DNA from: Rossellomorea marisflavi
GTDB taxonomy: Bacteria > Bacillota > Bacilli > Bacillales > Bacillaceae_B
Length of the DNA stretch: 64,000 nucleotides
NCBI RefSeq assembly: GCF_009806575.1
Contig: NZ_CP047095.1
Location: 4,096,001 to 4,160,000, forward strand
Direction: 5' to 3'
A model generated the notes under the pieces. It ran no database searches, was not told the DNA's origin, and saw only the letters and a program-made list of their open reading frames with translations. This document shows, one piece after another, positions 40,711-49,977 of this stretch. A program made the translations under genes and the position numbers. Each line of letters starts with the position of its first letter. The stretch's first letter is position 1.

Positions 40711-41174
40711 TGGGACGTTCCATTCCGCTTCGGGACCGGCTTTCCTCGGGAGGGCGCCCGAGCCTCCTCGTGCCTGCGGGGTCTCGGTCATCCCTCTTTT
40801 CCGAAGGAGTCCGGATCCCTTCGCTTCTTTTCACTCTTGGTGATACTTTGATTCCCTTTTTTCATTCATTGTTTCCGCCTAGTTCGTTTTTGGTTCTTAT
40901 TCATTGGTGTGATGGATTGGGCGTTTCATCCCGCTGTGGGACCGGCTTTTCTTGGGAGGGTGTCCGAGCCTCGTCGTGCCTGCGGGGTCTCGGTCATCCC
41001 TCTTTTCCGAAGGAGTCCGGATCCCTTCGCTTCATTTCACTCTTTGGTGACATTTTGATCCCTTTTTGCCATCGTTTCCGCCTAGCTCATTTTTGGTTCT
41101 ACTTCATCGTCGTGCTGGATTGGGCGTTTCATCCCGCTGTGGGACTGGCTTTTCTCGGGAGGGTGTCCGAGCCT
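40711..41174. repeat. tandem repeat array, left part (period about 205 bp)
   Basis: Copies start at about 40711, 40917 and 41121. Each reads TGGGcGTTtCATcCCGCT, GGGACCGGCTTT, GGGAGGG, CCGAGCCTC, then GTGCCTGCGGGGTCTCGG, CATCCCTCTTTTCCGAAGGA, GTCCGGATCCCTTCGCTT. The third copy is cut at 41174 by the IS110 element and resumes at 43000. It is related to the array at 29.4 kb in opposite orientation. No credible gene in 40441-41174. Confidence 0.88.
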
Positions 41175-41372
41175 CCCTCATGAAAATTCAGTAGTTCTTA
41201 TTATTCCTCGGTTTTTCTCAGGTTTTCGTTTGGGTTCAAAAGAGGCGACATAGTACAAGTAAACAGATCCATCCATATTTAAACATATATGGAAACACAC
41301 TGAGCGTTTGAAGAAACTTGGCGTCTTTTTTTCCATTAATAGGTACTAACTTATGATCGCACTATTGGATCT

Positions 41373-41520
41373 CCACATACGACATGGCGGTGGACCCTCC
41401 CATTTCTCTCAGCGTCTATGCGCGTAAATTCCTTCGTTCGACCTGACCATGTGTGGTTGCCGGATATGCTCCTCGGGTGGGTCTATGCCCTAATGCTCGG
41501 AATAGTGACCGGCTTATCCG
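41373..41520 (-). ncRNA. candidate bridge/seek RNA of the IS110 element
   Basis: Minus strand, downstream of the transposase. Stem-loop 1 is closed by CGGATA (41515-41520) / TATCCG (41461-41466). It holds TCCGAGC (41495-41501), hairpin GGG-CATAGA-CCC (41479-41490) and CGAGGAG (41469-41475). Stem-loop 2 is closed by CCACACATGG (41447-41456) / CCATG-TCGTA-TGTGG (41373-41387). It holds AGGAAT (41428-41433), hairpin GCG-CATAGA-CGC (41412-41423) and GGGAG (41397-41401). Loop 1 guides match the insertion target in opposite senses, 14 of 14 bp; loop 2 guides match the element ends (6 and 5 nt). The transcript ends are not known. Confidence 0.75.
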
Positions 41521-41586
41521 TGCTTCTTTTGATCACCTAAGAAACCATTAAAAAACCAAGAGATATTGATTGCTGAACCTCATATG

Positions 41587-42870
41587 TTAAGCTGCCTGCC
41601 CGTCTCTCATATGAGGGATATCGCGAAGCATATGTTCCTCACTAAACGCACACTTTCGTGTGCCTATTACAAATAAGACCTTAATCAGTTTACGTCCTAA
41701 TGCGACAAAAGACTGTTTCCCTTTAAGAGGATTCGTTCGACGGTGTTTATAATACTGATGAAGGGCTTTAAAGGCGTCATTATGAAAAGTTAAAGGGCGG
41801 GCGACTTGATACAGAATCGAACGCAACCTTCGTCGCCCACGCTTAGTAATGGTCGTTTTCCCTCGATGTGTGCCGGATTGGTTCATCATCAAATTCAGTC
41901 CTGCTAATTTAATAATCTGTCGTGGATCTTTGTAATTTGATAAGTCACCAATCTCGGCAAAGAAACCAACAATGGTCATCGCTCCCACGCCATTGATCGC
42001 CATCATAAGATCTGCTCCAGGAACCGTGAGAACCAGTTCTTCAAGTTCTTCTTTCAGGTTGTCCAGACGTTCGTTTAAGGACTCATACTGATCAACGAGA
42101 TAGCGAAGCTCTTCACGAGCCATTCGGAGACCTACGGTCATTCCAACACTGGAGTCAGCTGCTTTCTTTAAGTGGCGCATACGCGCCACCCCTACATTTT
42201 TGGTCCCTAATGCCTTTACGTCGTATAGAAGTTCCTCTTCTGTCTTCTGTCGAATATCTGTTGGAAGATAGCCTAACTTCAGAATTGCCATCGCCATTTT
42301 TCCATTCCACTTCTTAAACACCGTCATGAATTCAGGGAAATACCGATCCAGAAGGTTATGGATCTGTGCTTTGATGGAAGAGAGATCTTCTTGAATGATG
42401 TCAAAGAGTTTCACGCCTTCACGTAACTCGGCATAGATGCCTTCTGGCAAGGTAGGCTCATGATACCGCCCTGCCCTCATGACTTGGGCGATGACCTTCG
42501 CATCCTTAGTATCATTTTTGGTAGGCGAGTCATCATCCAGTTCTTTTGATTTCTTAACCTTCATCGGATTTACCACCACAGGGCGCTCGCCCTGTGATTT
42601 CAAGAAGTAAGCTAGATTCATCCAATAATGTCCCGTGGGCTCCATCCCCAACATCAAGTTCGGACGGGATGTGTCCGCACTTAATTGTCGAGCCCACTCT
42701 AGTAACAATTGGAAGCCTTCTAACGAATTCGGAAAAACCAGACGCTTCGATAAGTCGATTCCTCGATCATCAATAGCCCTGGCGACGTGTTTATGCTTGG
42801 CGATATCAATGCCGATGATTAAAGTCTGTTCATTAATTTGATTAAGTCGTTCATTTTGTGTAAAATCCAT
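41587..42870 (-). CDS. IS110-family transposase (DEDD recombinase)
   Basis: 427 residues, apparently intact. The N-terminal RuvC-like DEDD domain has Asp22 (IGIDIAKHKHVA), Glu77 (GMEPTGHYW), Asp120 and Asp123 (KNDTKDAKVIAQ). A coiled-coil middle (about 245-285) is followed by the Transposase_20 domain with GVGAMTIVGFFAEIGD and the catalytic Ser332 in MNQSGTHRGKTTITKRG. GGGAGA precedes the ATG. These recombinases are guided by a non-coding RNA from their own element; the candidate lies just downstream of this gene. Confidence 0.95.
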   Translation of the reverse strand: MDFTQNERLNQINEQTLIIGIDIAKHKHVARAIDDRGIDLSKRLVFPNSLEGFQLLLEWARQLSADTSRPNLMLGMEPTGHYWMNLAYFLKSQGERPVVVNPMKVKKSKELDDDSPTKNDTKDAKVIAQVMRAGRYHEPTLPEGIYAELREGVKLFDIIQEDLSSIKAQIHNLLDRYFPEFMTVFKKWNGKMAMAILKLGYLPTDIRQKTEEELLYDVKALGTKNVGVARMRHLKKAADSSVGMTVGLRMAREELRYLVDQYESLNERLDNLKEELEELVLTVPGADLMMAINGVGAMTIVGFFAEIGDLSNYKDPRQIIKLAGLNLMMNQSGTHRGKTTITKRGRRRLRSILYQVARPLTFHNDAFKALHQYYKHRRTNPLKGKQSFVALGRKLIKVLFVIGTRKCAFSEEHMLRDIPHMRDGQAA

Positions 42871-42999
42871 AGTTGAAGTCTCCCTTCGGTACTTAATTCG
42901 AGGTCATGCGCATGACACTCTCTATCGTACCAAGGGAGCTTTTTTTATGCACATCGCTAAAATCCCGCTTTATCCTCATAATCTTTTATAACAGGAATG

Positions 43000-43078
43000 C
43001 TCCTCGTGCCTGCGGGGTCTCGGTCATCCCTCTTTTCCGAAGGAGTCCGGACCCCTTCGCTTCATTTCACTTTTTGGT
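43000..43078. repeat. right half of the repeat copy split by IS110
   Basis: CTCCTCGTGCCTGCGGGGTCTCGG through GGACCCCTTCGCTTCATTTCAC continues exactly where the copy at 41121-41174 stops. Confidence 0.9.
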
Positions 43079-43623
43079 AGGACTCAGGATCTCTTTCTAC
43101 ACTTTTCGTTATTTTGCAAAATGAACATGTCACTTTAGGTTATAAGTTTGATTTCATTCTTTCTCGCATTCTTTTACTTACATTAGCCGTCTGACCCTGT
43201 TTGTCTTCTGCTGTCTGTGATCAGTATGGAACACCAATATGCTCTTCTTTATAAACAATAAAACTTCCTTCTTGGTGAGGAAAGTTTTGGGTTATTTGAG
43301 TCGGTGCGCGGGCTTCTCCACAATGGGTTTAGCAGGCCGTGCTGATCTGTGTTGAGAGTTATGCAGGTAGGCGGTGCAAAGTCTGAAATTCAGATGGCCT
43401 AGCCATCTGGAATTGGCATTGATTTGTCCTTTTCAGACGGTTTTTCTACCTTTGATCCAACACCGTTCCATACGATACTCTTTTCGGCTTTGTTTTGCAA
43501 GGGAGGTTCACCCAAGCAACGAAACTAGCAGACCAGAATTTTTTTTAGCATATTCGTATAAAAATGGTGCGAGCTGTCAAAGATGATATCAACGACATAT
43601 TACTATATGGGGGTTGAGAGGAA
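43079..43623. other. 545-bp spacer without a recognisable gene
   Basis: AT-rich spacer before rsfA. A short hairpin AAAACTTCCT / AGGAAAGTTTT (about 43260-43290) is the only structure noted. The candidate ORFs are short and lack ribosome-binding sites. No sporulation promoter could be placed with confidence. Confidence 0.4.
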
Positions 43624-44373
43624 ATGACAGTTAAATCAAGACAAGATGCCTGGACTGAAGAAAATGATCTTTTACTGGCAGAAACCGTCCTTCGTCACGT
43701 GCGTGAGGGCAGCACTCAGCTAAATGCATTCGAAGAAGTGGGAGATCAGTTGAATCGTACGTCGGCAGCATGCGGATTCCGTTGGAACGCAGTGGTGCGC
43801 CATCAGTATGAGAAAGCTCTTCAACTAGCAAAAAAACAGAGAAAGCAGCGCCATCGAATTCTGGGGAAAGATCAAGGTGGGAAGAAGAAGCTATTGTATC
43901 AGCCGCCTGCACCTTCCTTCGATGATCTGGATGCTATGTCTCTATCAATGCCGGAGGATGATGTTCCCTTCTCCCTTGATGAGTTCATCCATAAGCCCCA
44001 GTCAGAGGAAACAGGACAGCCGGAACAACCGGTACATGAAGCAGTACCCGTTGCCTCTAAAGGCGAAATGAGCATCGAGAAGGTCATTGCGTTCCTGCAA
44101 CAGTACGCCCTTTCCAATTCCGATGTATACAAGATTGAGAATCAGCGTTTAAAGGGTGAGATCCATGAGCTCAGAAAAGAAAATGAGGCATTGGGTAAAA
44201 AGGTGAATGAGCTGGAGAACAACACAGTGACCATGCAGGAGGATTATGAAACCCTCATGCAGATCATGAACCGGGCACGTAAGCTGGTCCTGTTTGATGA
44301 GGATGAAGCTGCAAAATCACCGCGCTTTAAAATGGACCGCAACGGCAACCTGGAAAAAGTGGCAGAAGGTTGA
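43624..44373 (+). CDS. rsfA: prespore regulator RsfA
   Basis: Sporulation transcription factor that tunes the sigma-F/sigma-G regulons in the forespore. 249 residues. The N-terminal Myb/SANT-like DNA-binding domain is highly conserved ([48 protein letters not shown]). A low-complexity linker follows, then a C-terminal coiled coil (about 170-215, [25 protein letters not shown]). GTTGAGAGG lies before the ATG. The gene lies between ywfO and lipL, a conserved neighbourhood. Confidence 0.93.
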   Translation: MTVKSRQDAWTEENDLLLAETVLRHVREGSTQLNAFEEVGDQLNRTSAACGFRWNAVVRHQYEKALQLAKKQRKQRHRILGKDQGGKKKLLYQPPAPSFDDLDAMSLSMPEDDVPFSLDEFIHKPQSEETGQPEQPVHEAVPVASKGEMSIEKVIAFLQQYALSNSDVYKIENQRLKGEIHELRKENEALGKKVNELENNTVTMQEDYETLMQIMNRARKLVLFDEDEAAKSPRFKMDRNGNLEKVAEG

Positions 44374-44377
44374 TAAA

Positions 44378-44415
44378 AGAGGGTGGCCCCGACAAACAAT
44401 CGGGTCCACCCTCTT
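44378..44415. terminator. bidirectional terminator rsfA/lipL
   Basis: AGAGGGTGG-ccCCGA / TCGGgtCCACCCTCT stem between the convergent rsfA and lipL, flanked by A-rich and T-rich runs. Confidence 0.8.
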
Positions 44416-45265
44416 ATTTCATTCCGAGTACCTTCGCATTCCTGTCTACGACGCGCTCGTAATATGCTTCATACATGGCGTATTCTTCCCCTTGGAGGGA
44501 TGAATTGTAAAGCTGCCCGCTGAATGAGTGGAGGGACGTCAGGAACCTCATCATCACATCCTGGACCGTGAGCTCGACCCCCAAGAGTTCGGCAAGGCTC
44601 GCCATGACGCTTGGGTCGATATCAGGGAAGGTGAATTTCGATGGTTCACCCTGCAGCCCCACCTCGTAGAACCGGCGGATGAGCTCTGCACGTTCCGAGC
44701 CGCTTCCGTTGACGCAAAGGTAGATCTGGACCGCCACGCCTCCTCGGATCCTGCGCTGGGAGATGCCGGCGAACTTCCGGTCGTCGATACTCAGGTCATA
44801 GCCGCCGGGGCAGTAGGAGCGGGTGATTTCTTTCGCTTCGATCTGCCCGCTTACTTCCGGGAACATCTCTTTGACGAGAAGCCACATGGCATCATATCCC
44901 CTGTTGATGTCGATCCCCTTTTCCGAATCGGGGAAGACGAGGGATAGGTTGAGGACCCCCTCATCCAGGACGACGGCAAGGCCTCCTGAGTTCCGGACAA
45001 TGTAGTGATACCCGGCTTCTTCAAGCACTTCAAGGGCATCATCCAGAAATGGGAGTTTGGTGTCCTGGATGCCGAGGACCACGGTCTGGTGGTGGACCCA
45101 CGAACGGGCAGTGGGGTCGGAGTCTCCTGATCCCGTGACGGTGCATAGCGTATCATCCATCGCGAACGACTGCAGGGCACCGAAGACCGGTCCGAGGCTC
45201 GATTGATCAATCACCCTCCACCGGTCTTGGCGGAGGAGCTCATATACTTTATCTTTCTCCATCAT
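44414..45265 (-). CDS. lipL: octanoyl-[GcvH]:protein N-octanoyltransferase LipL
   Basis: Amidotransferase moving octanoyl from GcvH to the E2 subunits of 2-oxoacid dehydrogenases in lipoate synthesis. 283 residues of the biotin/lipoate ligase fold. The acyl-thioester Cys152 is in [13 protein letters not shown], the conserved Lys in [11 protein letters not shown], and [22 protein letters not shown] forms the substrate pocket. Two ATGs (45265 and 45262) follow AAGGAG. Same location as ywfL in B. subtilis. Confidence 0.93.
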   Translation of the reverse strand: MMEKDKVYELLRQDRWRVIDQSSLGPVFGALQSFAMDDTLCTVTGSGDSDPTARSWVHHQTVVLGIQDTKLPFLDDALEVLEEAGYHYIVRNSGGLAVVLDEGVLNLSLVFPDSEKGIDINRGYDAMWLLVKEMFPEVSGQIEAKEITRSYCPGGYDLSIDDRKFAGISQRRIRGGVAVQIYLCVNGSGSERAELIRRFYEVGLQGEPSKFTFPDIDPSVMASLAELLGVELTVQDVMMRFLTSLHSFSGQLYNSSLQGEEYAMYEAYYERVVDRNAKVLGMK

Positions 45266-45319
45266 GTTTCTCCTTCGTATATCTTCGATTTGTCCATTAT
45301 AGCATAGCGCCCATAAAGC

Positions 45320-45353
45320 AAAAAAGACCGGTTCCCACCGTGGGAACCGGTCT
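45320..45353 (-). terminator. pta terminator
   Basis: AGACCGGTTCCCA-CGG-TGGGAACCGGTCT perfect stem followed by TTTTTT on the minus strand. Confidence 0.92.
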
Positions 45354-45360
45354 AAAGCTC

Positions 45361-46332
45361 TTACAGTGCTTGAGCTGCCGTGATGAGGGCAAGCTTGTAC
45401 ACGTCTTCTTCATTACAACCGCGTGAAAGGTCGTTCACCGGCGCGTTCAATCCTTGAAGGATCGGTCCAACCGCTTCGAAATTACCAAGGCGTTGAGCAA
45501 TTTTGTATCCGATATTCCCTGCTTCAAGGCTTGGGAATACGAAGACGTTGGCATTTCCTTGGATGTCTGCACCTGGAGCCTTTTTCTCTGCAACGGATGG
45601 AACGAACGCTGCATCGAATTGGAATTCTCCGTCCACTGTGATGGAAGGTGCTTTTTCTTTTGCAATGGTTACGGCGTCAACCACTTTTTCTGTTTCAGGT
45701 GATTTAGCAGATCCTTTTGTTGAGAAGCTCAACATGGCAACACGGGGATCGATATCGAACATTTCCGCTGTTTTTGCACTTTCAATGGCAATTTCAGCAA
45801 GATCTTGGCTGTCAGGGGAAATATTGATCGCGCAATCTGCAAATACATATTTCTCTTCTTCACGTACCATGATGAAGACGCCTGACGTTTTACGCACGCC
45901 TTCTTTTGTTTTGATGATCTGAAGGGCAGGGCGCACAGTGTCTGCTGTTGAATGAGCCGCTCCGCTTACAAGACCATGAGCTTGTCCAGTATATACAAGC
46001 ATGGTTCCGAAGTAGTTTCCATCAAGAAGGATCTTTTTCGCGTCCTCTTCCGTCGCTTTGCCTTTGCGGCGTTCAACGAATGATTTCACCAAATCATCCA
46101 TGCCTGCAAACGTTGCAGGATCAATGATTTCGCAGCCTGCGAGTTTTACATTCTGTTCATGTGCCTTCGCTTCGACCTGCTCTTTGTTTCCGATCACGAT
46201 CGGCGTCAGGATGCCGTCTGCAGCAAGGCGGGAAGCGGCAGTAAGGATGCGCTCGTCAGTGCCTTCAGGGAAAACGATCTTCAACTCTTTACCTTTTACT
46301 TTATCTGTCAATGTCGCAAATAAATTACTCAA
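45361..46332 (-). CDS. pta: phosphate acetyltransferase
   Basis: Converts acetyl-CoA and phosphate to acetyl-phosphate in overflow acetate metabolism. 323 residues, the short Bacillus form. Sequences [52 protein letters not shown] and [21 protein letters not shown] are diagnostic. The start codon is TTG (46330-46332) behind CAAGGAGG. Transcribed divergently from hemQ. Confidence 0.96.
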   Translation of the reverse strand: MSNLFATLTDKVKGKELKIVFPEGTDERILTAASRLAADGILTPIVIGNKEQVEAKAHEQNVKLAGCEIIDPATFAGMDDLVKSFVERRKGKATEEDAKKILLDGNYFGTMLVYTGQAHGLVSGAAHSTADTVRPALQIIKTKEGVRKTSGVFIMVREEEKYVFADCAINISPDSQDLAEIAIESAKTAEMFDIDPRVAMLSFSTKGSAKSPETEKVVDAVTIAKEKAPSITVDGEFQFDAAFVPSVAEKKAPGADIQGNANVFVFPSLEAGNIGYKIAQRLGNFEAVGPILQGLNAPVNDLSRGCNEEDVYKLALITAAQAL

Positions 46333-46623
46333 TAGAGGAACCTCCTTGATTTATACATATCCAATCTTAGAATACTCTTCTCATAGAGGAATTCAAGGGA
46401 AACTCGATTTGGTATCGCTTCCACTATAAAATTCTTTGTTTTCAAAAAACGATGCGCTCTTCCTTTACCCGGAATCTCTATGAATACTCATATAGTCTGT
46501 TCCCTCGTGTTTCCCTTTATCCCTGATTGTGCCATTTTTACGACATTCAAGTATGGGTATGCGCTTTCATTGGTGAAACTATGATATAGTAATGGATGGA
46601 TATTGATTAAAGGAGTGATCAAG

Positions 46624-47370
46624 TTGGCAGAACCGGCACAAACATTGGATGGTTGGTATTCCCTTCATGATTTCCGGGCAATCGATTGGACGACATGGAA
46701 GATGCTCTCCAGCGAAGATCGTACGGAAGCCATTGCGGAATTCCACCGCTTTTTAGATAAGTTGAACAGCACACAGGATGCGAAGGAAGGCAGCCATGCC
46801 CTCTATTCGATCGTCGGACAGAAGGCTGATTTCATGCTGATGATCCTGCGTCCTACCATGGAAGAACTGAACGAGCTTGAGAACGAGTTCAACAAGTTGA
46901 AGATCGCTGAGTTCACCGTTCCGACATTCTCATATGTCTCAGTAGTCGAATTGGGTAACTATATGCCTTCAGAAGGCGATCCTTATGAAAATCCTTATGT
47001 GAAAGAGCGACTATACCCGATCCTACCGAAGGCGAATCACGTCTGCTTCTATCCGATGGACAAGCGCCGCCAAGGAAACGATAACTGGTATATGCTCCCG
47101 ATGGAAGACCGTCGCGATATGATGAGGAGCCACGGGATGATCGGCCGTCAATATGCCGGCAAAGTGAAGCAGATCATCACGGGCTCTGTCGGTTTCGATG
47201 ACTACGAATGGGGCGTCACGCTGTTTGCAGATGATGTCCTTCAGTTCAAAAAGCTTGTTTACGAAATGCGTTTTGACGAAGTCAGTGCACGTTACGGGGA
47301 ATTCGGTGCTTTCTATGTCGGGAACCTTCTTCCTGAAGAAAAGATCGAAACATTCCTGCATGTGAACTAA
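46624..47370 (+). CDS. hemQ: coproheme decarboxylase HemQ
   Basis: Final enzyme of the Gram-positive coproporphyrin-dependent heme pathway: two oxidative decarboxylations of coproheme. 248 residues, chlorite-dismutase fold. The start is the TTG at 46624 ([18 protein letters not shown]) with AAAGGAG upstream; the longer ORF from 46603 adds seven residues overlapping that site. Conserved [21 protein letters not shown] carries the catalytic Tyr, and [14 protein letters not shown] the axial His. Confidence 0.95.
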   Translation: MAEPAQTLDGWYSLHDFRAIDWTTWKMLSSEDRTEAIAEFHRFLDKLNSTQDAKEGSHALYSIVGQKADFMLMILRPTMEELNELENEFNKLKIAEFTVPTFSYVSVVELGNYMPSEGDPYENPYVKERLYPILPKANHVCFYPMDKRRQGNDNWYMLPMEDRRDMMRSHGMIGRQYAGKVKQIITGSVGFDDYEWGVTLFADDVLQFKKLVYEMRFDEVSARYGEFGAFYVGNLLPEEKIETFLHVN

Positions 47371-47374
47371 ACCA

Positions 47375-47413
47375 AACGCGTCCCGGAACCTTTTCCGGGA
47401 CGCGTTTTCTTAT
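47375..47413 (+). terminator. hemQ terminator
   Basis: AACGCGTCCCGGA / TCCGGGACGCGTT stem followed by TTCTT. Confidence 0.85.
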
Positions 47414-47587
47414 GTAAAAAGCTCCTTTCTCCAATCAATAGAGGATTTACATGAATAATCCCCTTTTCCTCCTCATACAGTGAATTAGTGAGACAGTCAG
47501 GTACCGTAAATTCTAAAACGGTCCACAAAGTATAGGAATCAAGGTGCTGATTGATGGGCATCTGGAGAATAAAGGGAGGTCAACGCG

Positions 47588-48037
47588 TTGTCTAATTATC
47601 CTAACTATGGGCAAGGATACAACCAGTATAATCCGTATAGTCAGTATGGAGGCCAGCAGAGTCAGAGTCAGGGACAGAACTTCAATATGCCGCAATCAGG
47701 GGGGAATTACATCCCTTCCCCGACAAACGCCCCGGCACCATCGTCACAGAACGTTCCCGGTATGCTTCCGATGGAAGAATCGTACATCGAGAACATTCTC
47801 AGGTTGAACAAAGGGAAAGTCGCCACGGTATATACCACGTTTGAGAATAATAAAGAATGGAATGCGAAAGTCTTCAAAGGAATCATTGAAGCTGCTGGGC
47901 GGGATCATCTCATACTCACCGATCCACAGACAGGCATGCGCTATCTTATCCCGATGATCTACTTGGATTACATCACGTTTGATGAAGAAATCGAGTATGA
48001 ATATCCATATGCTCAAGGATATTCACCTCGAAGATAA
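47588..48037 (+). CDS. gerQ: spore coat protein GerQ
   Basis: Coat protein needed for the cortex-lytic enzyme CwlJ and a Tgl transglutaminase substrate. 149 residues. The N-terminal half is rich in Tyr, Gln, Asn, Gly and Pro; the conserved C-terminal domain begins EESYIENILRLNKGKVATVYTTFENNKEW and continues GRDHLILTDPQTGMRYLIP. The start is the TTG at 47588-47590 after AAAGGGAGG. Confidence 0.93.
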   Translation: MSNYPNYGQGYNQYNPYSQYGGQQSQSQGQNFNMPQSGGNYIPSPTNAPAPSSQNVPGMLPMEESYIENILRLNKGKVATVYTTFENNKEWNAKVFKGIIEAAGRDHLILTDPQTGMRYLIPMIYLDYITFDEEIEYEYPYAQGYSPRR

Positions 48038-48041
48038 TGAA

Positions 48042-48072
48042 AAAGCCGTCATCCTCCGTGGATGGCGGCTTT
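48042..48072. terminator. bidirectional terminator gerQ/ywdK
   Basis: AAAGCCGTCATCC / GGATGGCGGCTTT stem between convergent genes. Confidence 0.85.
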
Positions 48073-48083
48073 CCATATTATCA

Positions 48084-48455
48084 TTATAAATTTTTCGTGG
48101 CAAAAATGATCAGGAGCACCCAGGCAGCAAGGAAGCTGACACCTCCAAGCGGTGTGATGGCCCCCAGCACCTTGATTCCTGACAGACTCAATACATACAG
48201 GCTTCCTGAGAAAAGAATCGTTCCGATCAGCATCAACCAGCCTGACCATGATAAGAGAGAGCTTGGTGCAAGGTTTCCAAGCATGACCCCAATGATCAGG
48301 ATCCCGATAGCATGGAACATCTGATATTGAACACCTGTATTCCAGGTCTCAATATATTTGGCGGAAATCTTTCCTTCTAGGGCATGAGCACCGAACGCGC
48401 CAAGTGCCACGGATAGGAAAGCATTTATCGCTCCGATGATGATGAATGTCTTCAT
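48084..48455 (-). CDS. ywdK: DUF423 membrane protein (YwdK)
   Basis: 123-residue integral membrane protein with four hydrophobic segments. It has the family signature ALGAFGAHALEG and YQMFHAIGILIIG. No known function. AAAGGACGA precedes the ATG. In B. subtilis it likewise follows gerQ (ywdL). Confidence 0.9.
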   Translation of the reverse strand: MKTFIIIGAINAFLSVALGAFGAHALEGKISAKYIETWNTGVQYQMFHAIGILIIGVMLGNLAPSSLLSWSGWLMLIGTILFSGSLYVLSLSGIKVLGAITPLGGVSFLAAWVLLIIFATKNL

Positions 48456-48488
48456 TGCTCTTCGTCCTTTCTTTATTTGAAGCTTTTA

Positions 48489-48773
48489 TTAGAAATCAAA
48501 AAGGGATGAACCATTCGCACCATCATCCGTTTCCAGCGGCTCTTCCTTCTGGAGGGAAACCGGCTTGGATATCGGTTCCGGCTGCGGGATATATTGAACG
48601 GCTGACTGTTGGAAAACCGCAGGTGCTTCTCCCGCCTGCTCTTCGAGGAGCAATTCGCACATCGCCTTGATGGAATAAATGTGTTCCCGGATCTGGCTGG
48701 CCTTTTCAGCATTCCTTGCCTTCCCGATCTCCATCTCCATCTTCTTGATTAAAGACTGATGAGGGATATTCAT
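48489..48773 (-). CDS. ywdI: DUF5327 family protein (YwdI)
   Basis: Small conserved protein of 94 residues. The N-terminal helical half (LIKKMEMEIGKARNAEKASQIREHIYSIKAMCELLLEE) is family-like; the second half is Pro/Glu-rich and probably disordered, ending SSLFDF. Unknown role. GAAAGGAGTAC precedes the ATG. Probably co-transcribed with the 64-residue gene upstream. Confidence 0.85.
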   Translation of the reverse strand: MNIPHQSLIKKMEMEIGKARNAEKASQIREHIYSIKAMCELLLEEQAGEAPAVFQQSAVQYIPQPEPISKPVSLQKEEPLETDDGANGSSLFDF

Positions 48774-48845
48774 GTTGTCGTACTCCTTTCAACATCCTCA
48801 TGAATTCGTTTACCTACTCCATAATCCTAATTGTTCGTGATGAAA

Positions 48846-49040
48846 TTAGCAACTGGTCGGACCCTTCGTTTTCTCAACGAATTTCAAGCAGGGATGTCCT
48901 GAGGATTGGTGGACAACAGCCGAGGGCATCGACTTCGTTTTGAAGCCGTATCCCCTGCAGCCACGCGGATGCGCCGGTTCCCAGGTTGTATAAAAATAGG
49001 CGCATTGAAAACAGTTTACTTGCGTCGCCTTTGACTTCAT
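48846..49040 (-). CDS. small cysteine-rich protein
   Basis: 64 residues with a putative metal-binding set: CFQC (10, 13), then single Cys in RGCRGYGFKTKSMPS and HPCLKF. Relatives occur next to ung in many Bacillus genomes and are often mislabelled as uracil-DNA glycosylase, though they have no glycosylase fold. AAGGAAGTGGAGG precedes the ATG. A zinc-ribbon-like role is inference. Confidence 0.8.
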   Translation of the reverse strand: MKSKATQVNCFQCAYFYTTWEPAHPRGCRGYGFKTKSMPSAVVHQSSGHPCLKFVEKTKGPTSC

Positions 49041-49117
49041 TCCTCCACTTCCTTTTCTAAACGTTCACAGAATTGTAAGGAACCCTTCTCCTCACTGGAT
49101 GTTTCACGTGAAACAAG

Positions 49118-49783
49118 CTAGTCGATGCACCAATCGATCTCCGGGATATGATGTTCTTTCAAAAACTGATTCGTTCTGGAATATGGTTTGCTCCCAAAAA
49201 AGCCTCGATGTGCTGACAGCGGACTCGGATGCGGAGATTTAATGATGAAATGGACGGATTGATCGATCAATTTTTCTTTTGCCTGAGCAGGTTTTCCCCA
49301 CAAGATGAATACGATCGGCTTATCCCGATCATTCAACATTTTGATCACATGATCCGTCAGACGTTCCCATCCATTGTTCCGGTGGGAGTGAGCTTCCCCG
49401 TCCCTCACCGTCAATACCGTATTCAAAAGGAGGACACCATCTTTTGCCCATTTTACCAACGAACCATGTTCCGGCACAGGGCAGCCGATGTCGCTTTCAA
49501 GTTCCTTGTACATATTCCGCAGGGACGGGGGAATCTTTACCCCTTTCTTCACGGAAAAGCTCAGTCCCTCTGCTTGATTCGGTCCATGATAGGGATCTTG
49601 GCCGAGCAGGACCACCTTGACGTCGTCATATGAGGTGTAGTGGAATGCATTGAAGATATCGAACATGGGCGGGTATACCGTATGCTCGTCATATTCTTTC
49701 TTCAGCCACTCCCTCAGGGACCGGTAATAGTCCTTATTCAACTCATCATCTAACAAATCCGCCCAGTCATTTTGAAAAATCAT
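49118..49783 (-). CDS. ung: uracil-DNA glycosylase
   Basis: Family 1 UDG removing uracil from DNA. 221 residues. Water-activating Asp is in [22 protein letters not shown], uracil-binding Asn in LLNTVLTVR, and the minor-groove loop is [29 protein letters not shown] precedes the ATG. Confidence 0.97.
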   Translation of the reverse strand: MIFQNDWADLLDDELNKDYYRSLREWLKKEYDEHTVYPPMFDIFNAFHYTSYDDVKVVLLGQDPYHGPNQAEGLSFSVKKGVKIPPSLRNMYKELESDIGCPVPEHGSLVKWAKDGVLLLNTVLTVRDGEAHSHRNNGWERLTDHVIKMLNDRDKPIVFILWGKPAQAKEKLIDQSVHFIIKSPHPSPLSAHRGFFGSKPYSRTNQFLKEHHIPEIDWCID

Positions 49784-49907
49784 GCCAGACTCCTTTCCAC
49801 TCTCTCTAGTTGGTTATCTGCTCTTCTACTATAGCTTCATCGCGGAACACCTGTAAATCCACTACTCCCTGCCAGAGGGTTTCATTTCTACGGACTGCAC
49901 CCCTGAC

Positions 49908-49932
49908 GTTTAACTCTATGTACAGCGGGAAC
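49908..49932 (+). promoter_or_regulatory. sigma-B promoter for the YflT-like gene
   Basis: GTTTAA (49908-49913), 13-nt spacer, GGGAAC (49927-49932): close to the Bacillus sigma-B consensus GTTTAA-N12-14-GGGWAW, 45 nt before the start codon. It agrees with the general-stress identity of the gene. Confidence 0.75.
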
Positions 49933-49977
49933 AGTACTCATAAGAAATCACAATTTTTTATTGGAGGGTATTCATTC

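Larger units (their letters stand above)
41175..42999 (-). mobile_element. IS110-family insertion sequence (IS1111-like layout)
   Basis: Ends were found by rejoining the split repeat: left flank TCCGAGC-CT (41166-41174) and right flank CT-CCTCG (43000-43006) form the uninterrupted site TCCGAGCCTCCTCG seen with one mismatch in both neighbouring copies. This gives a 1,825-bp element plus a shared CT core and no longer target duplication, as expected for IS110. The transposase is on the minus strand with about 130 bp before it and about 410 bp of non-coding DNA after it. The long 3' region is typical of the IS1111 group. Confidence 0.92.

Noticed and set aside
40594-41183. ORFs on the plus strand across the 40.7 kb array
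   Set aside because: They follow the repeat period, shift frame between copies and encode Ser/Phe/Arg-rich nonsense without ribosome-binding sites.
46557-46572. Second cre site between pta and hemQ (GGTATGCGCTTTCA)
   Set aside because: Two mismatches to consensus, and it lies about 225 bp from pta; too weak to list as a feature.
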